Origin: Gambelia wislizenii
Taxonomy: Eukaryota; Chordata; Lepidosauria; Squamata; Crotaphytidae
Reading direction: 5' to 3'
Length of the DNA stretch: 64,000 bases
NCBI GenBank assembly: GCA_030847615.1
Contig: JAUMIR010000011.1
Location: 38,919,001 to 38,983,000 of the forward strand
The notes under the pieces were generated by a model that was not told where the DNA came from, did not search any database, and worked only from the letters and a program-made list of their open reading frames with translations. Shown piece after piece: positions 1-11,929 of this stretch (its first letter is position 1; each line of letters opens with the position of its first letter). A program made the translations under genes and the position numbers.

Positions 1-345
1 TGATTAATACTCTGCCGTCCAACTTTTTCTCTTTAAAAGGTCCCAGCTTCTCTCTCCTCTTCCCACTGTCCCCCTTTGTCCTCAGCTTACTTCTACTACC
101 GCAAGCTGAGTTCAAGGTGCAAAAGTAGTTTGCACTCAATTAAGGATGGAGCGGGGAGAGGAGCAGGCAGAATCTTGCCCTTCCCTGTGGGCTCAGGCAA
201 AAGCAACCCGCTGCAGCCCCTCGTAGCTTGCGCGTTCTTCCTCACTAACCCTGCTTCTAAATGTGACCGCATTCTGACCTTGCTTGGCCACGCATCCCTC
301 TGTATGAAATACTGGAGGGCACACACCCTCCCCTGAGTGACTTAC
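1..345. other. SHROOM4 intron 6, partial
   Basis: This is the left edge of the window, downstream of SHROOM4 exon 6 in gene orientation. I see no ASD2-coding exon on the minus strand here and no clear repeat. Confidence 0.7.
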
Positions 346-1029
346 CGGGAAGATCCGCTCCTGTCGCTCGCGTCGGGTGTCGGCCACTCAGGGGTCCGGC
401 ACGGGGAGCTGTGGCAGTAGTAGCGGAGGCTGCCTTGTTCGGTGGCGGCCCCGGGGGAGGAGGCCTCCTCTTCGGGGCTGGCACAGGGCTGGGGCTGCAG
501 CCGGGCTGCCTCACCCCACACCTGCTCCAGAGGGAGGCTCTGAGACCTCTGCCTTGCCGCTTCCAGGCCGGGCCCACGGGGGTCTTCGGGCAAGGGTCCC
601 GGGCCAGCGTTGCTGGTGGGCAGCTGGTTCTGGGAGGCGCGCCGCGGGCGGTACTTCTCCCAGTTTGGGGGCGGGGGCCGTGGAGGAGGCGGCCCTTTCT
701 TTTTGGCCATGTGGGGCGATTCCAGCTGGGTCTCCTCTACCTTGGCTAGCGGAGCTTCTCGACGGTCCCTCCCGGTAGCCATGCCAGAAAGCTCTGCGCA
801 GAGGTGGCTTTCTGAGTAGGCCCTTCCACGCAAGGGAGGCTTGCAGGACTCCTCGTAATCAGTGTTCTCCAAGACAGCCGCTGCTCGCCCCGGCCTTTCG
901 CAGTCCCACGAGAGGTTGCGGGCAGAGACGGCGCGGCAGAAGGAGGGCGGCCATTCCGGTTCGGGCTCCTCGAAGCAGGTCCAGAAGGGGCTGGCCATGG
1001 CGAAGCCCATCTTGTGTTGTGGCAGTTCA
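346..1029 (-). CDS. SHROOM4: SHROOM4 exon 6 (Pro-rich exon; last exon in window)
   Basis: It is 684 bases, with acceptor catctcttccag and donor TCCCG|gtaagt, ending in phase 2. It encodes a [14 protein letters not shown] block (human has FSWATPFHPCLENP), [10 protein letters not shown] (human RSRAFSESHI) and the Pro-rich stretch ending in NWEKYR. The long Gln/Glu tract that follows NWEKYR in human is absent; the sequence goes straight to [13 protein letters not shown]. Confidence 0.93.
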
Positions 1030-4000
1030 CTGGAAGAGATGCCCAGAGGGACGGGGAAAAGGGGAGGCAGAGTTGAGAGAGTGGCGGCAGCCACAGGAGG
1101 GCCACCTGGCCCCCCTCAGGTGCTGCCCAAACCCACCGCCACAGAGTCCTGGTGTGGGGAGAGGGAGCATTGTGCCTGACTCAGCGCATGTGGGCAGAGG
1201 CCCAGCTTTGCCAAAAGCAGGCACTGGAGGGATGGCAGCCAAGTTATGCATCCACTCTCTTGCTACGAGATTTCAGTCTCTCTCTCTCTCCTCTTTCTCT
1301 TTCCCCCAAGAAATCTGCTGTTTAAAAGGGTAACCAACAGATTAGCAGTTATATTTAGCCCCTTCCCAAGGGGGTGGGAGAGCCACTACTGAGAAAGAAG
1401 GGACACGCGACAAAAGAGGGCAGTTTGCAACCCACACCGGCAGCAGCAGAGAGATGCTGTTGGCAGGTGTCTGAGCAGAAGAATTCGGAAACCTAAACTT
1501 CCCGGCGTTGGAGGCAGTGATGCAATGCCTGTTCCCTGGTGTGTCCGTCAGGAGCACCTTAAAAGGCCAAAACCAGTGGAGATGCCCAGCTGAGTAGCCA
1601 CTTCGGACCAGCCTGTCATCCCGTGTCGCTATTGTGCAGGAGGAAGGTAAAAGAAAAATATACTCCCAGAACAACCACGGCAGGCTGTCTTGCCCTCTGG
1701 AACCTGCTTGGTTTGGTATAACCAGGGAGGAAATGCCCTTCACACTAGGAGAGGTGTGTGTTTGTGTGTGTGAATGTGCATATGTGCAGAAAAGTGGCCA
1801 GATCTTGGGGAAGTGACTTTTTTCGACCATAGCTCCTAGAATCCCCCAGCCAGGACGGCCAAAAAAGCTGAGATCCCCAAGCTCTGGATTCGCTCCTGCC
1901 TTTCCGTTGCTTGTGCTGCATTCCAGGTCAGGATCGCTTTGAGGCTCACATCCTCCTCAGTTCCCACTCCTACAGGGGTGCTCATGGCTTGGAGAAGACA
2001 CCAAAAGAAGGCCCTCAGTGGACTCAGCTTGGGCGAAGACCAAGAGGCCGAGGACGTGACAAACAAAGGCCAGCGGGTGACAAACCCCACTGGAAGGTGT
2101 GCACAGCATTTTGATAGCAAGCTAAGAGCTTCAAAGAGGGGAACAAAATGCTGTTCCCCTTCTCTAGCATACACTAACCCGTGCCGAGGTGGCCAGCCTT
2201 GGAGCCTCTCGCAGGTGGTGCATCGGATGCCAAACGGCTGATGTTTTGGGAGTGGGTGGCTACAGGTGGGCGACGGAGGCTTCAGAACCCCCACCACCAC
2301 CGCTGCAAGTGCCTTGGCGTGGGGCAGCAGGCTAGGCCAGGCGTGGGTCAGCAGGCCGCCCGCCCTCCCTCCCACTGACACCCTAAGGGACCAACGTCAA
2401 GCATTTCCTCTTTTGCCTCCACCCCACCGCTTTTACCTCAGAGACTGGCTGGTCTTCCTGTTTATCGCTGGAGGCTCCCATTCATCTGCAGGAAATTCCT
2501 GGCAAAAAGAATTGGAGAGTGAAGGGTGGGGAAGAGATTAGATGTGATGCACAAGAATATTAGAAGAGCTCTGGCAGTAGATGAAAGAAGCATGTCTACT
2601 CTGGCTTTCTTCTGTTCACACTTTAGCCGGCCAGGGTGGGGAAATTGTAGTATCCAAAAGTAACTTTTCCAAGCTCTGATTCTGTTCCTGATTTAAGTTT
2701 ACTTTCCCACTTTGCTGCAATTTGACAAGGGCTGCTCCCCACCCTCCAAAATCCTATTTTATATTATGTCAATATCTATTAAAAAAAAAAAATGGGGTTG
2801 ATTTTTCCTCCCCAAACAGCTAAAAACCACTGCAACGCATAGCAGTTTTGTTCTTCCCCGAAGCCCCCATACCAAACAAAATGCCAAGAAATCCAGCCCC
2901 AAATGGACCAATAACACAATGGGAAGTGATGTGGCTTTGGTGGGCCTGTTGTGTAGGCCACCCCCCTCGCTGGCACAGGGCCATTCCATCCTTAAGTCTC
3001 ACAGCCCACAGCCACGCCAACATCTTCCCACGGCCTCAGGGCCCACTGTGTCTCCTGCCACCCTCCGGGGTCCACTTGCCCACAGCACACACAGAAACCC
3101 AGGGGGGCCCTTACCGTCTGAAAGGCCTTCCTTCCATGCCAGGGACCCCCCCTCTCCTCCAAGCACTGGTGCTGAGCTGGGCAGCAGCAGTCAGGGCAGC
3201 GGGTCCAAGAGGGAGGGTGGCAGCGGTGGGCACAGTGGCTGGCCGGCAGCGGCAGATTTCTCTGGTGCAGTGTGGGACACCGCTCCCCATAGCAGAATGG
3301 GCAGGCTTCCCGGGGGGCACATGAACAGGGGAGGGGCTGCCAGCACTCCCAGTCCCCCCGGTGTCGAGCCAGTGGCTTGTAGAAGGCAGGTGCTTCAGGG
3401 TGGAAGTCCTGGTAGGTGGGGGCCGATGGCGGAGGTCCATAGGCCTGGTCCACAGAGTGGCGCCGCTGTTGCTCTCTGTGCGTGGAGCTCACCGGGTGGA
3501 AGGCATTCTGCTCCTCCTCCTGCCTGGGGGGCGGCACCCCCCCAAACCTGCCCCGCTGGGGGGAGAGGGGCTTGCTGCTCTCCTCAAAGAACCTCCGCCG
3601 GTCGGCAAAGGGCAGAAGGCCCGAGTCCTCCGAGCTCCGGGACGGTGACTCTGGCTCAGCCGGCTGTGGACTCCCATCATGCGGTTGCAATTTGTGTTCC
3701 GGGGACCAGCGCCAGCGCCCACCTCGCCCAGGAATGGGAGGCAGAGGAGACTGGGGGGACCTCTCAGGCCCTTGGGCTTTCCACCGGTACTCAGGAACTG
3801 GAGTGGCCCCCCGGCTGGGGCTGTGGGAAGCACCTTCCCTCCCAAAGACGCTCAGCTCTGAGCCCCAGCGCTTGAGGCTTGGTCCTGAGCCGTGGGGCCT
3901 GCTCTCTGCCATGGGGGGAGGAGGAGGAGGAGGCAGGGGCGAGGGGGGGGCTGGAGGGGGAGACCAGGAGGGGGGGTCCACGGCAGATGGGCTGCCAGGA

Positions 4001-7000
4001 GGCTCCTCGCTCTCTTCCACAGCCTCCTCCCCACACACGAGGGCCACAGAGCCCTTGGCCTTCTGCAGCTGGGCCTTACGCCACTGGATCTCGTTCCGCA
4101 GGTTGGTGGCAAAGCGGTCGCTCCGCCGGCGCATCTGGGCAGAGCGGTGCTGAGCCAAGACCCCCTTCCTGGGGGCCGGCTGGATCCTTCCTGCATCCCG
4201 GTCCCTTTCTGTTAAAGCGTTTGTGCCGCTGGAGGTAGCTTGGGGGTCCCCACTTTCAGACAGTGGCTGCTGGTGCTGCAGAAGAGATGAGGATGGCGGC
4301 AACTCAACGGAGGCACTCCTGGGTCTCTCCAGGCCATGGGGGGGATGCTGGGTGCCTTCCTCTGCCGCCGGATGGGGGCCCAGCTCTTCTGCCTGGCCTG
4401 GGGGCCTCTGGCCATTGTTGACCTGGTTCGTCCAAGGCTTGGGGCCTCTGGAGCCCTTGTGATCCACATGGAGTGGAGACAGAGTCCACTGGGGGCCCTG
4501 CTGGGCATGGGCTGCATTCAGTGCCTGCAGCTGGGCGGAGAGCAAATGCTCCGGGGCGCTGTGCCGGTGGCCCAAGGGCCCTGACCAGCCCATCTTCCCG
4601 GGAGGTGGGCAGGCATCAGGGTGGCAGTCCAGGTCGGTCTTGCTGGTCTTCCTTTCCAGATGCTGGCCAGGGTCTTCCAAGGTGTGGCCCCCTTCACCCT
4701 CTTCATTCGCAAGGGACGCAGCACTTGGTTCCCCCTTCTCCATTGCTGGGTTCTGGTCGGTGTGGGAGCTCAGCAGGTAGTACTGCTCAGTGGCGAGAGA
4801 GTCCTTGGTGTGCCCTGCAGACTCTTGAGGGTCTCTGCTGCAGACGCACAAGGAGGTGTCTGACATCCAGCGCCCCTTGGGGCTCAGGGAATCTGCCAGG
4901 GCCCTCGGATCTTCCGGGAGTGGGTTGCAAGCTCTTAGGCTGTCCTGCCTCACAGGAGGCTGAGGAGGGGAAGGGGAGGCTTTGGCAGAGGCCGTGAAGG
5001 GACCAGCCTGAGCACAGGAGGACAGACGGGTGCTGGGAGGGTGCGAGCCAGCTCTGCTGCTGCCGGCTGCTGGGTCACCACCTTCGCTGCCTGTCTGGAG
5101 GTAGCGGTGGTCAGGCTGCTGGGCGCACTCGGTGGAGCTGCCCTCCTCGGGCCGCAGGGCAGAGTCGGAGGCGTTGGAGCTGGCGGAGAAGGAGCTGTAG
5201 GCAGAGTCGCGCTTGTTCTGGTACATGGCCTGGTCAATGGGGGAAAGGCTGCCCTCGTAGTAGGCCTGGCTGGACGGGCCCAGACTTTCCATGCTCCCCA
5301 GGGAGCTGCTCTTGTCGGTGCTGCAGTGGCGAGACAGGGGGCTCCACGGCAGGGAGAGGTCACTGGGGCAAGGAGAAGCGAGAGACAGAGAGGACGCATA
5401 GGTGAGCAGGGATTCTACAGGGCAAAGCTTGGAAACAACACACTGAAAATTAAATATGCTGTTCCCAATTGTAAGTTTTCCCAACAGCCTAAAAAAAAAT
5501 CATTCTGATTGTTAAAATGCAAGCAACAGCAAGGAGACTTGGAAGTTGTGGCCTCCAAAAGTCACTCCCCTCTCCAGCTCAGGAAACACCTTCCCAAAAC
5601 TTGGGGGAAACTCCCCTTTTTGGACTGCCATTTCCAGAATCCCCCAACCAGCATTTTAGGAACTCTAGTTCAAAAAAGGACTTTTCCAATAGCAGTTGGA
5701 TTCAGGAAGTTGTAGTCTGAAACCAAAAAGTAACTTTCCCCAAGAACTCTAATGTAACGAGGCAAGTTATATTGCTTGAATCCATGGACAGGGGCATCTC
5801 TACCCTGCTTTGCTTGTAGCAGGGGAACACAACTGACTGGGCCCGTTTGGTGTTCAGGGAGAGCTACCAGCCAAAAATATGGTAAATAAATAGAAGGTGT
5901 AGAGGCTGGGGGTAGGAGGTGCTATTCACCCTATTTTGTTCTCTTCCTTTATATGACTCCCACCTTCTTCCCAAAGTTGGCTCTCAAGGCAGCTGACACA
6001 ATAAATACAAGTGTAAACACTTGTGAACAAACACACAATAAGTTACATTTAAAATAGCAATAAACTGTCTGCGGAAGTAAAACCACTTTAAACATCAGTT
6101 TAAAAGCAAAGGATAAAAATAGCCCAGGGCACTAAGAAAAGTTCTCTCTCTGTGTGTGTATAAATAAATAAAAGATAGTTCTGCAAATCCTGCCAAAATA
6201 AAAAGGTCTTCACCTGCTGACAAAAGGACAGCAGGAGGGGGCCAGCCTGGCTTCCAGAGCCGCAGAGCCGCCATGGAGAAAGCTCATCTCCCTTCACTGC
6301 TATCATCATCATCAGTTTTATTTGTATCCAGCCTTTCTCCCAAAATTGGGACTCAAGGCGGCTTACACAGTACAGGTAAAGACATAACAAAAAGTGAACA
6401 TTAAAATGGGATAAAACTATTGTCAATACAAACCGTACAAGGTTTTATAGAACTGTGGCCCTGTGGAAGAGGCCCCTCCTGACTCCATTTGCCCTCCACC
6501 TTTTCTGTGGCAGGGTCGGGACAAATGCAGCCCCTCCTCACCTTTCAGCTTTCCAGCAGGGGAGGCACAGGCTAAGCCCCAAGTCTCCCAAAGACCCCCA
6601 CTCCACATCCAGACACACTCCATAAAGCAGAGGTGGGCAAGTGTGGCCCGTCTGCCTGGGGACCCCTGGAGATGCCCAGACTGCCAACAAGGGCTAAAAA
6701 CATTTTTAAAGGGGAGGGGTGGCAGTCCACTTTTGATACTGAAAAACAGGCTTTTATAAATGTGGGGAAGTTTGCATAGGGATGGTGGGGCAATTTAGTT
6801 TTAATAAGTGCCATCCCACCTGGGGAGGGGCAGAAAAAGGTTGATTCCAGCGACCCTGGGCCACAAATCAGTCTTGGGGCCACATTTTGGTCACCCCTGC
6901 TGTAATGGGGTTAATTGGTTGCAGGGATCACAGGAGCTAATTTCACACCCCCTCCTTATCTTCTCAATTGCCCTTTTGTTTAGCAAAGGCGCTGGAGCAG

Positions 7001-10000
7001 GTTCATTCCTGTTTGGTGCAGCAGTGGCACCAGCGCCAACCCCTGCAGTCTCAAAAAGCAGCCACTTTGTCCTGGCATTGGAGAGGGAGCCCTTCTGGGC
7101 CAGGGAGGGGCTCCAGACCCTGCCAGCCCACCATGCCATCGCCCTGGCTGAGAGAGAGCTGGGCAAGAGGTCTGGAATCCATTACCTCCTTTTGCTTGGC
7201 AGCCGCGGCAGCCACCTCCCTTCCTGACGGGAGTGAAAACTCAGCCCAAAAAGGCAGCAGCCAAAGGGGAAAAATATGCTGGGGGAGAGGAGGACATGCC
7301 TGCCCCGTGAGGCTGCCACATACACACCCCAGCTTCCACACCCAGCTCTGGGGTGGAGGGCGGTTGTGCCCCAGGCTTGCAAAGCTCTGGGAAAGGAAGG
7401 GGGAGAAGGACCCATGCATGCCCTGAACGTGGTGGGGAGAGGGGGCCAAAATCAAGCCCTTCCCTGTTCCCAGACAAGGGCTGAGCAGCCACCCTTCCAA
7501 AAAAACAAAACCAAACAAAACCCACCTCTCAGGAACTTGGAAAGTTACTTTATTCAAAGTAATTCATTAGATGGGAAAGTAATCCCTTGCTGTCACTCAT
7601 CAGGAGGCTGTCAAATTAATTCTTTCTGTTACTTCTTGTTGCTTGTTTTAAAAGAGAAAACCTCTTGGGATTGATAGCAGGATGGGAAAAAACAGGGAGG
7701 AGGCAGGTTCCTGTCAAAGTGCCTCTAAAATGCCCTTTACAAGCAACTTTTGGAATACTCTCCCCCCATCCTGTCAAATGCTCACCAAAATGGCCCTTAA
7801 TAATAACTTTTGGAAGTTCAGATTGATAGGAGAATGCCATAACCCCACCCCCTGGGTATCAAACTGTGGTTTATCTCCCCGCTGCATCCCATCAAGGCAG
7901 GGAGGTTCCTGGCAAGGCCCCTTGCTCCGGGACCCACGGGGAGCTCGAGTGGGGGCCACAGCAATGCTCCCTCTGGCCCTTCCTGTGACGCTACAGGCAC
8001 AAGGTGCGGGGCGGAGGGAGTGACAGGTTCCTTTTTGGATCACAGCTCCCAGAATCTCTGATCCAACTCCGGGAGTCAAGAAAAGGGAGCCTCCCTCCCC
8101 AAGCTCTGTGCCATGATCCCTGGGGGGCACGGGGATGTCTAGTCCAAAAAAGGAACTACCCCCAACCTCTGTAATGTGATGGCTGGGGAATTCTGGGAGC
8201 TGTAGTCCAAAAGAGGGACCTCTTCCTATAGACAGCTGCTGAAGAATTCTGGGAGTTACAGTTCAAAAAGGGATTTTTCTGCTCCGCAAGCTCTTTGAAG
8301 GTGTTCCCTGGGTTGGGGCCCAGGAAGCCATAACCAAGGAGAAAAGCCATATGCATGCACGCACAAATGCGCACCCCCCCACACACCAGCCCCCCCCCAC
8401 AAAGCCTCCTTCTGCCCCAGCCGCCAACTCACCTGGTGTCACATCCCGAGTGCCAGGAGAGGCTGAAGGCGTCAGGCGGACAAGGCATGGTGGCCGCCTC
8501 AGTCCGGCCCTCGGAGAGCTTGGCCAGGTGCCATGAGTGCGGCCGGATGACGGGCACGTTCCTCCTGCAAGCAAGCGCGACGGAGGGGGAATAAACAGAG
8601 AGGGAGCAACACAGGTCTCCCACCCACTCATGCACCCACTGCCCATGGCTCCCACCCATCTCCAGGAGGAGCAAGCAGAGGTATTATCCTTATTCACAGA
8701 CAGAGGCCTCCTGACCCAGCGGCAACCCATCTGGTCACCCAGAAACAATATTAAGTCTCCCTAGGTGACTACCAAGTTCCCCAAGGCTGTCTGTTAGCTG
8801 CAGGAGCCCCCCCCCCTCCGTCCCATGGGTAATAGAGAGGGTACACCCATGTTGCCAGGAGACGCCAGAAAGCAGGAATGTGGGGGAACCCCCCCCCACT
8901 CTGGACTGCCCCCAAACAGTCGTGGGGCCCCCAGTATGAGGCCTCCCCCTGCCTCTTCTCTCTAGCACCTTCCCCATGGGCCTAACATGCCCTCTCCATC
9001 TTTCCCACAGCTCTCCCCTGAGCCATTCTGCACAGCTTCCCTTTCCGCCCACCCGGATAGTGTTGCTGAGGCTGAATTTATAAATAAATAGAGAAACATT
9101 TACAGAAAAGGCTGTGGGAAGGAAGGAAGTCCAAGAGCTTTTTTTTTTTTTTTTAAGGCAGCATGGTCTAGTAGTTAGAATATTAGCCTAGATCAGGGGC
9201 ATTCTTCAGGGAACAGACTTGAATTTGGGGTGGGTCCCTTCATCTGCCAGTTTTGATCCTTGGTGGGTCCGTGAAACAAAAGGGTGATCGGCGGGGCAGG
9301 GGAATGGTCAGATTTTCAAGAATCCAGCTGCGGGGCTTTTAGTTGCTCCATGCAAATGTGTCCCAACGAAGTAAATGTTTTGGCAGGCAGGCAGTGAAGC
9401 AGCTGATTGCCCCCCCCCCACTACCTGCAACCTGAAAGGAAGAAAACCGAAGGAAGCAGCCTGTCCTGAGTCCGCCCTGCTGTGGTCCACCCCGTTGCCC
9501 AGGCACGGCTGCCTCCGAGTCCCAGGCAAGGGGATTTATTTCCCAGCCCAGGAGATGCTTTTGGGAATTAAACCCAGGACCGTTTTCATTCAAAGCAGGA
9601 GCTCTCACATGGAGCTACAAACCTTGCATGCACACCCTGGTGCCAGGCCGGCATGTGGGGTGGGGTGGGGTGGAGAAGTGGGGAAGCAAAGGAGGGAAGC
9701 TGTTTTGATGCACATGGGGGCAGCAGCACACCCCCACACATGCACACACCCCGAGAAAAAAAAAGGGGGCTGGAAGTTTAGAACCCCAGCAAAGCCCCCA
9801 CAGAAGAAAGTGCAGGAAAGGGCTGGAGCAGAGCTCGGGGAGCTAGGATTTCCCCTTATGTTAAATTGTTTTAATTGGTTTTAAATGACAGATGAGTTCA
9901 TATATTTTTAGTCTGTCAAACTACAGCTATTGTTATTTATTGTCTCAAACGGATTTTACTGCATGGCATCCTGAGACCTTCGGATAGACAGCGGGATATA

Positions 10001-11894
10001 ATAATAACAATATCGACCAGCCAGCACGCTATAGATTATGGGCGCTGTAGTCCCTGAAAGCAACTTCCCTGAGCTCTGGCAAGGAGCAAGATCACCGGTT
10101 CTGCCCCTTGGCTGTGGGCTGCTGCAAAGAACCCTTGGGGTCTGGGAGGGATGCAGGTACCCAGCTGCGGCCGCCCCCACTTTGCCCCGTGGCAATGAAG
10201 TCACCCCAGCCCACAAGCCCAAACAGCCCCGGTGGGGAATTCCTCCAGATGGAGGAGAGTTCCTTGTCAGCATGACCCAGCAGATGACTTCTTAACAAAG
10301 GTGAGCTTTGAAACCAGGAACATATTCCGGCTCACAGTTGATGCTCTTGTCTGCTATGTGGAAACCCACCCCCCACAATTAGCAGCCATACGGGTGCAAG
10401 CCCTCCCACCGTCACAGCCCCCAACCCACAATACAGCAGCCTGGAGCATCCCAAGCAGATCAAGCAGCCGGCTCAGAGAGCCAAGTAGGGCAGAACGGAG
10501 GAGTCAATCGCCCCCTATTCTGTTCTCTGGCACCATGTTGGTTCATGCCACCCCAAAAGTAGCTTAATAGAGAGAGAAGCAGTTCTGCTGGGAGGGGGTG
10601 CCCTCAGAGAACTCGCTGGCAGCATTGCAAGAGGGAGCAAAATCACCCCCCGAGGGCCAAGTATGGTACCTTGTGGCTGGGGGCAGAGGGGAACGGCTTT
10701 GGCTTTGGCCAGGATCCATCTAGCCCCCTACCCACCCCTCCTTCCCACGGGGGGCTGGAGGCATTGGGGCTTGGAAGGAATCAATGCCCTGGGCCTTGCA
10801 GGCTCCCTCACTCACCTGAGGAGACCTGGGGAGACGGCTTGGGGGACAGAGGAGGAGGGTCCCAGCCCACCCAGAGCTGGGAGCTGCCGAGAACAGGCAG
10901 CTCAGAGGGTCTGGGACCTGTTGCAAGCCAGCCAGAGAGGGAGGGACTCCTTGCTGGACAGAGGTTTCCTGCCCCCCCAACACTCCCCGCTCAGAGCCAG
11001 ACGCCATTCTCATCTCCTCCCAGCCAGGAAGCAGTGAGGAAGTGATGGCCAGAGAGATAGTGGAGCCAGCAGTGGTCCTGTCAGGGGCCTGAGACCCCCA
11101 GGGGAAGAGGGCTTCCTGGCTCCTGGAGGAGCAGCAGAGACAAAAGGCATCCCAGGATAGCAGTGGGTGGGGTGGGGGAGGAATTGAGGGGAGATGGCCC
11201 TAAGCAGAGGGGGGCTCTGAAGAGGGGCGACCTCCCCCAGAGGAGAGGGAAGGAGATCCAGCCCAGCAGGGGAATTCCAGGGCTGGAGCAGCTGCAGCCG
11301 CCTCCGGACTTTGCCTCAATGCTCCCCCACTGGCAGGAAGTGGCCGGGACAGCGCGCAGGAAGAGTGAGATCATGGCCAGCTCTCTGTGGTGGAAGCCAC
11401 CGGATTGGGGCTAAAGGAGGAACGGTTGGTGCGTGGGTGGCCTGGGCAGGCGAAGAGGGGGAGCAGAGGCAGCCAGAAACCCTGGCTGAGGTAGGAAATG
11501 TCCCCACACTTGCAAAAGAACAAGGAGGCACCGTGGGGAGCAGCTGGGCCCCAAGCCGGCTGATCTGGCCCTCCCTGGCCACAAAGCAGTATGGCAAAGG
11601 AGAACACACACAGACACACACTCCCCTCCTGTGATTTCCAAGACTCAGGGGTTCAGGTGTGCATGCACATTGGGTGTGTGTTACACCTCATGCGAAGCTG
11701 CATAACTGACACCCTGGGCCAAGGAAAGTGCTGCACCCATAAACACACCTGATGGGGCACCCATTCACCCTGCCCTGAAAAGCTCCACAGTCCCGCTCGG
11801 CTCATTCCCACCTCTCGGATGGGCAACAGAATCTGGGCTGGTAAAATATGGGGGAGGGCTTGCAGACAGAATTATGGAAGTCCCCCTACACAAC

Positions 11895-11929
<35 letters not shown>

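Larger units (their letters stand above)
5365..8432. other. SHROOM4 intron 3
   Basis: It contains MITE-like palindromic fragments (5530-5760 and 8025-8300) and L2-like LINE 3' ends (5935-6430). The stretch from 6600 to 8000 shows no coding exon or clear repeat to me. Confidence 0.6.

Noticed and set aside
76..130. Pyrimidine-rich acceptor-like stretch followed by an open plus-strand frame (AYFYYRKLSS) at the left edge
   Set aside because: The strand is opposite to SHROOM4, no homology was recognised, and there is no supporting downstream exon; probably chance.
1003..1029. SHROOM4 exon 6 starting in phase 0 at an internal acceptor (cacaag before ATGGGC)
   Set aside because: It lacks a pyrimidine tract, and the 62-base exon 5 with the strong acceptor at 1030 solves the phase and matches human.
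2919..3875. Long plus-strand open frame opposite SHROOM4 exon 4
   Set aside because: It is antisense to a well-supported coding exon and its composition mirrors that exon.
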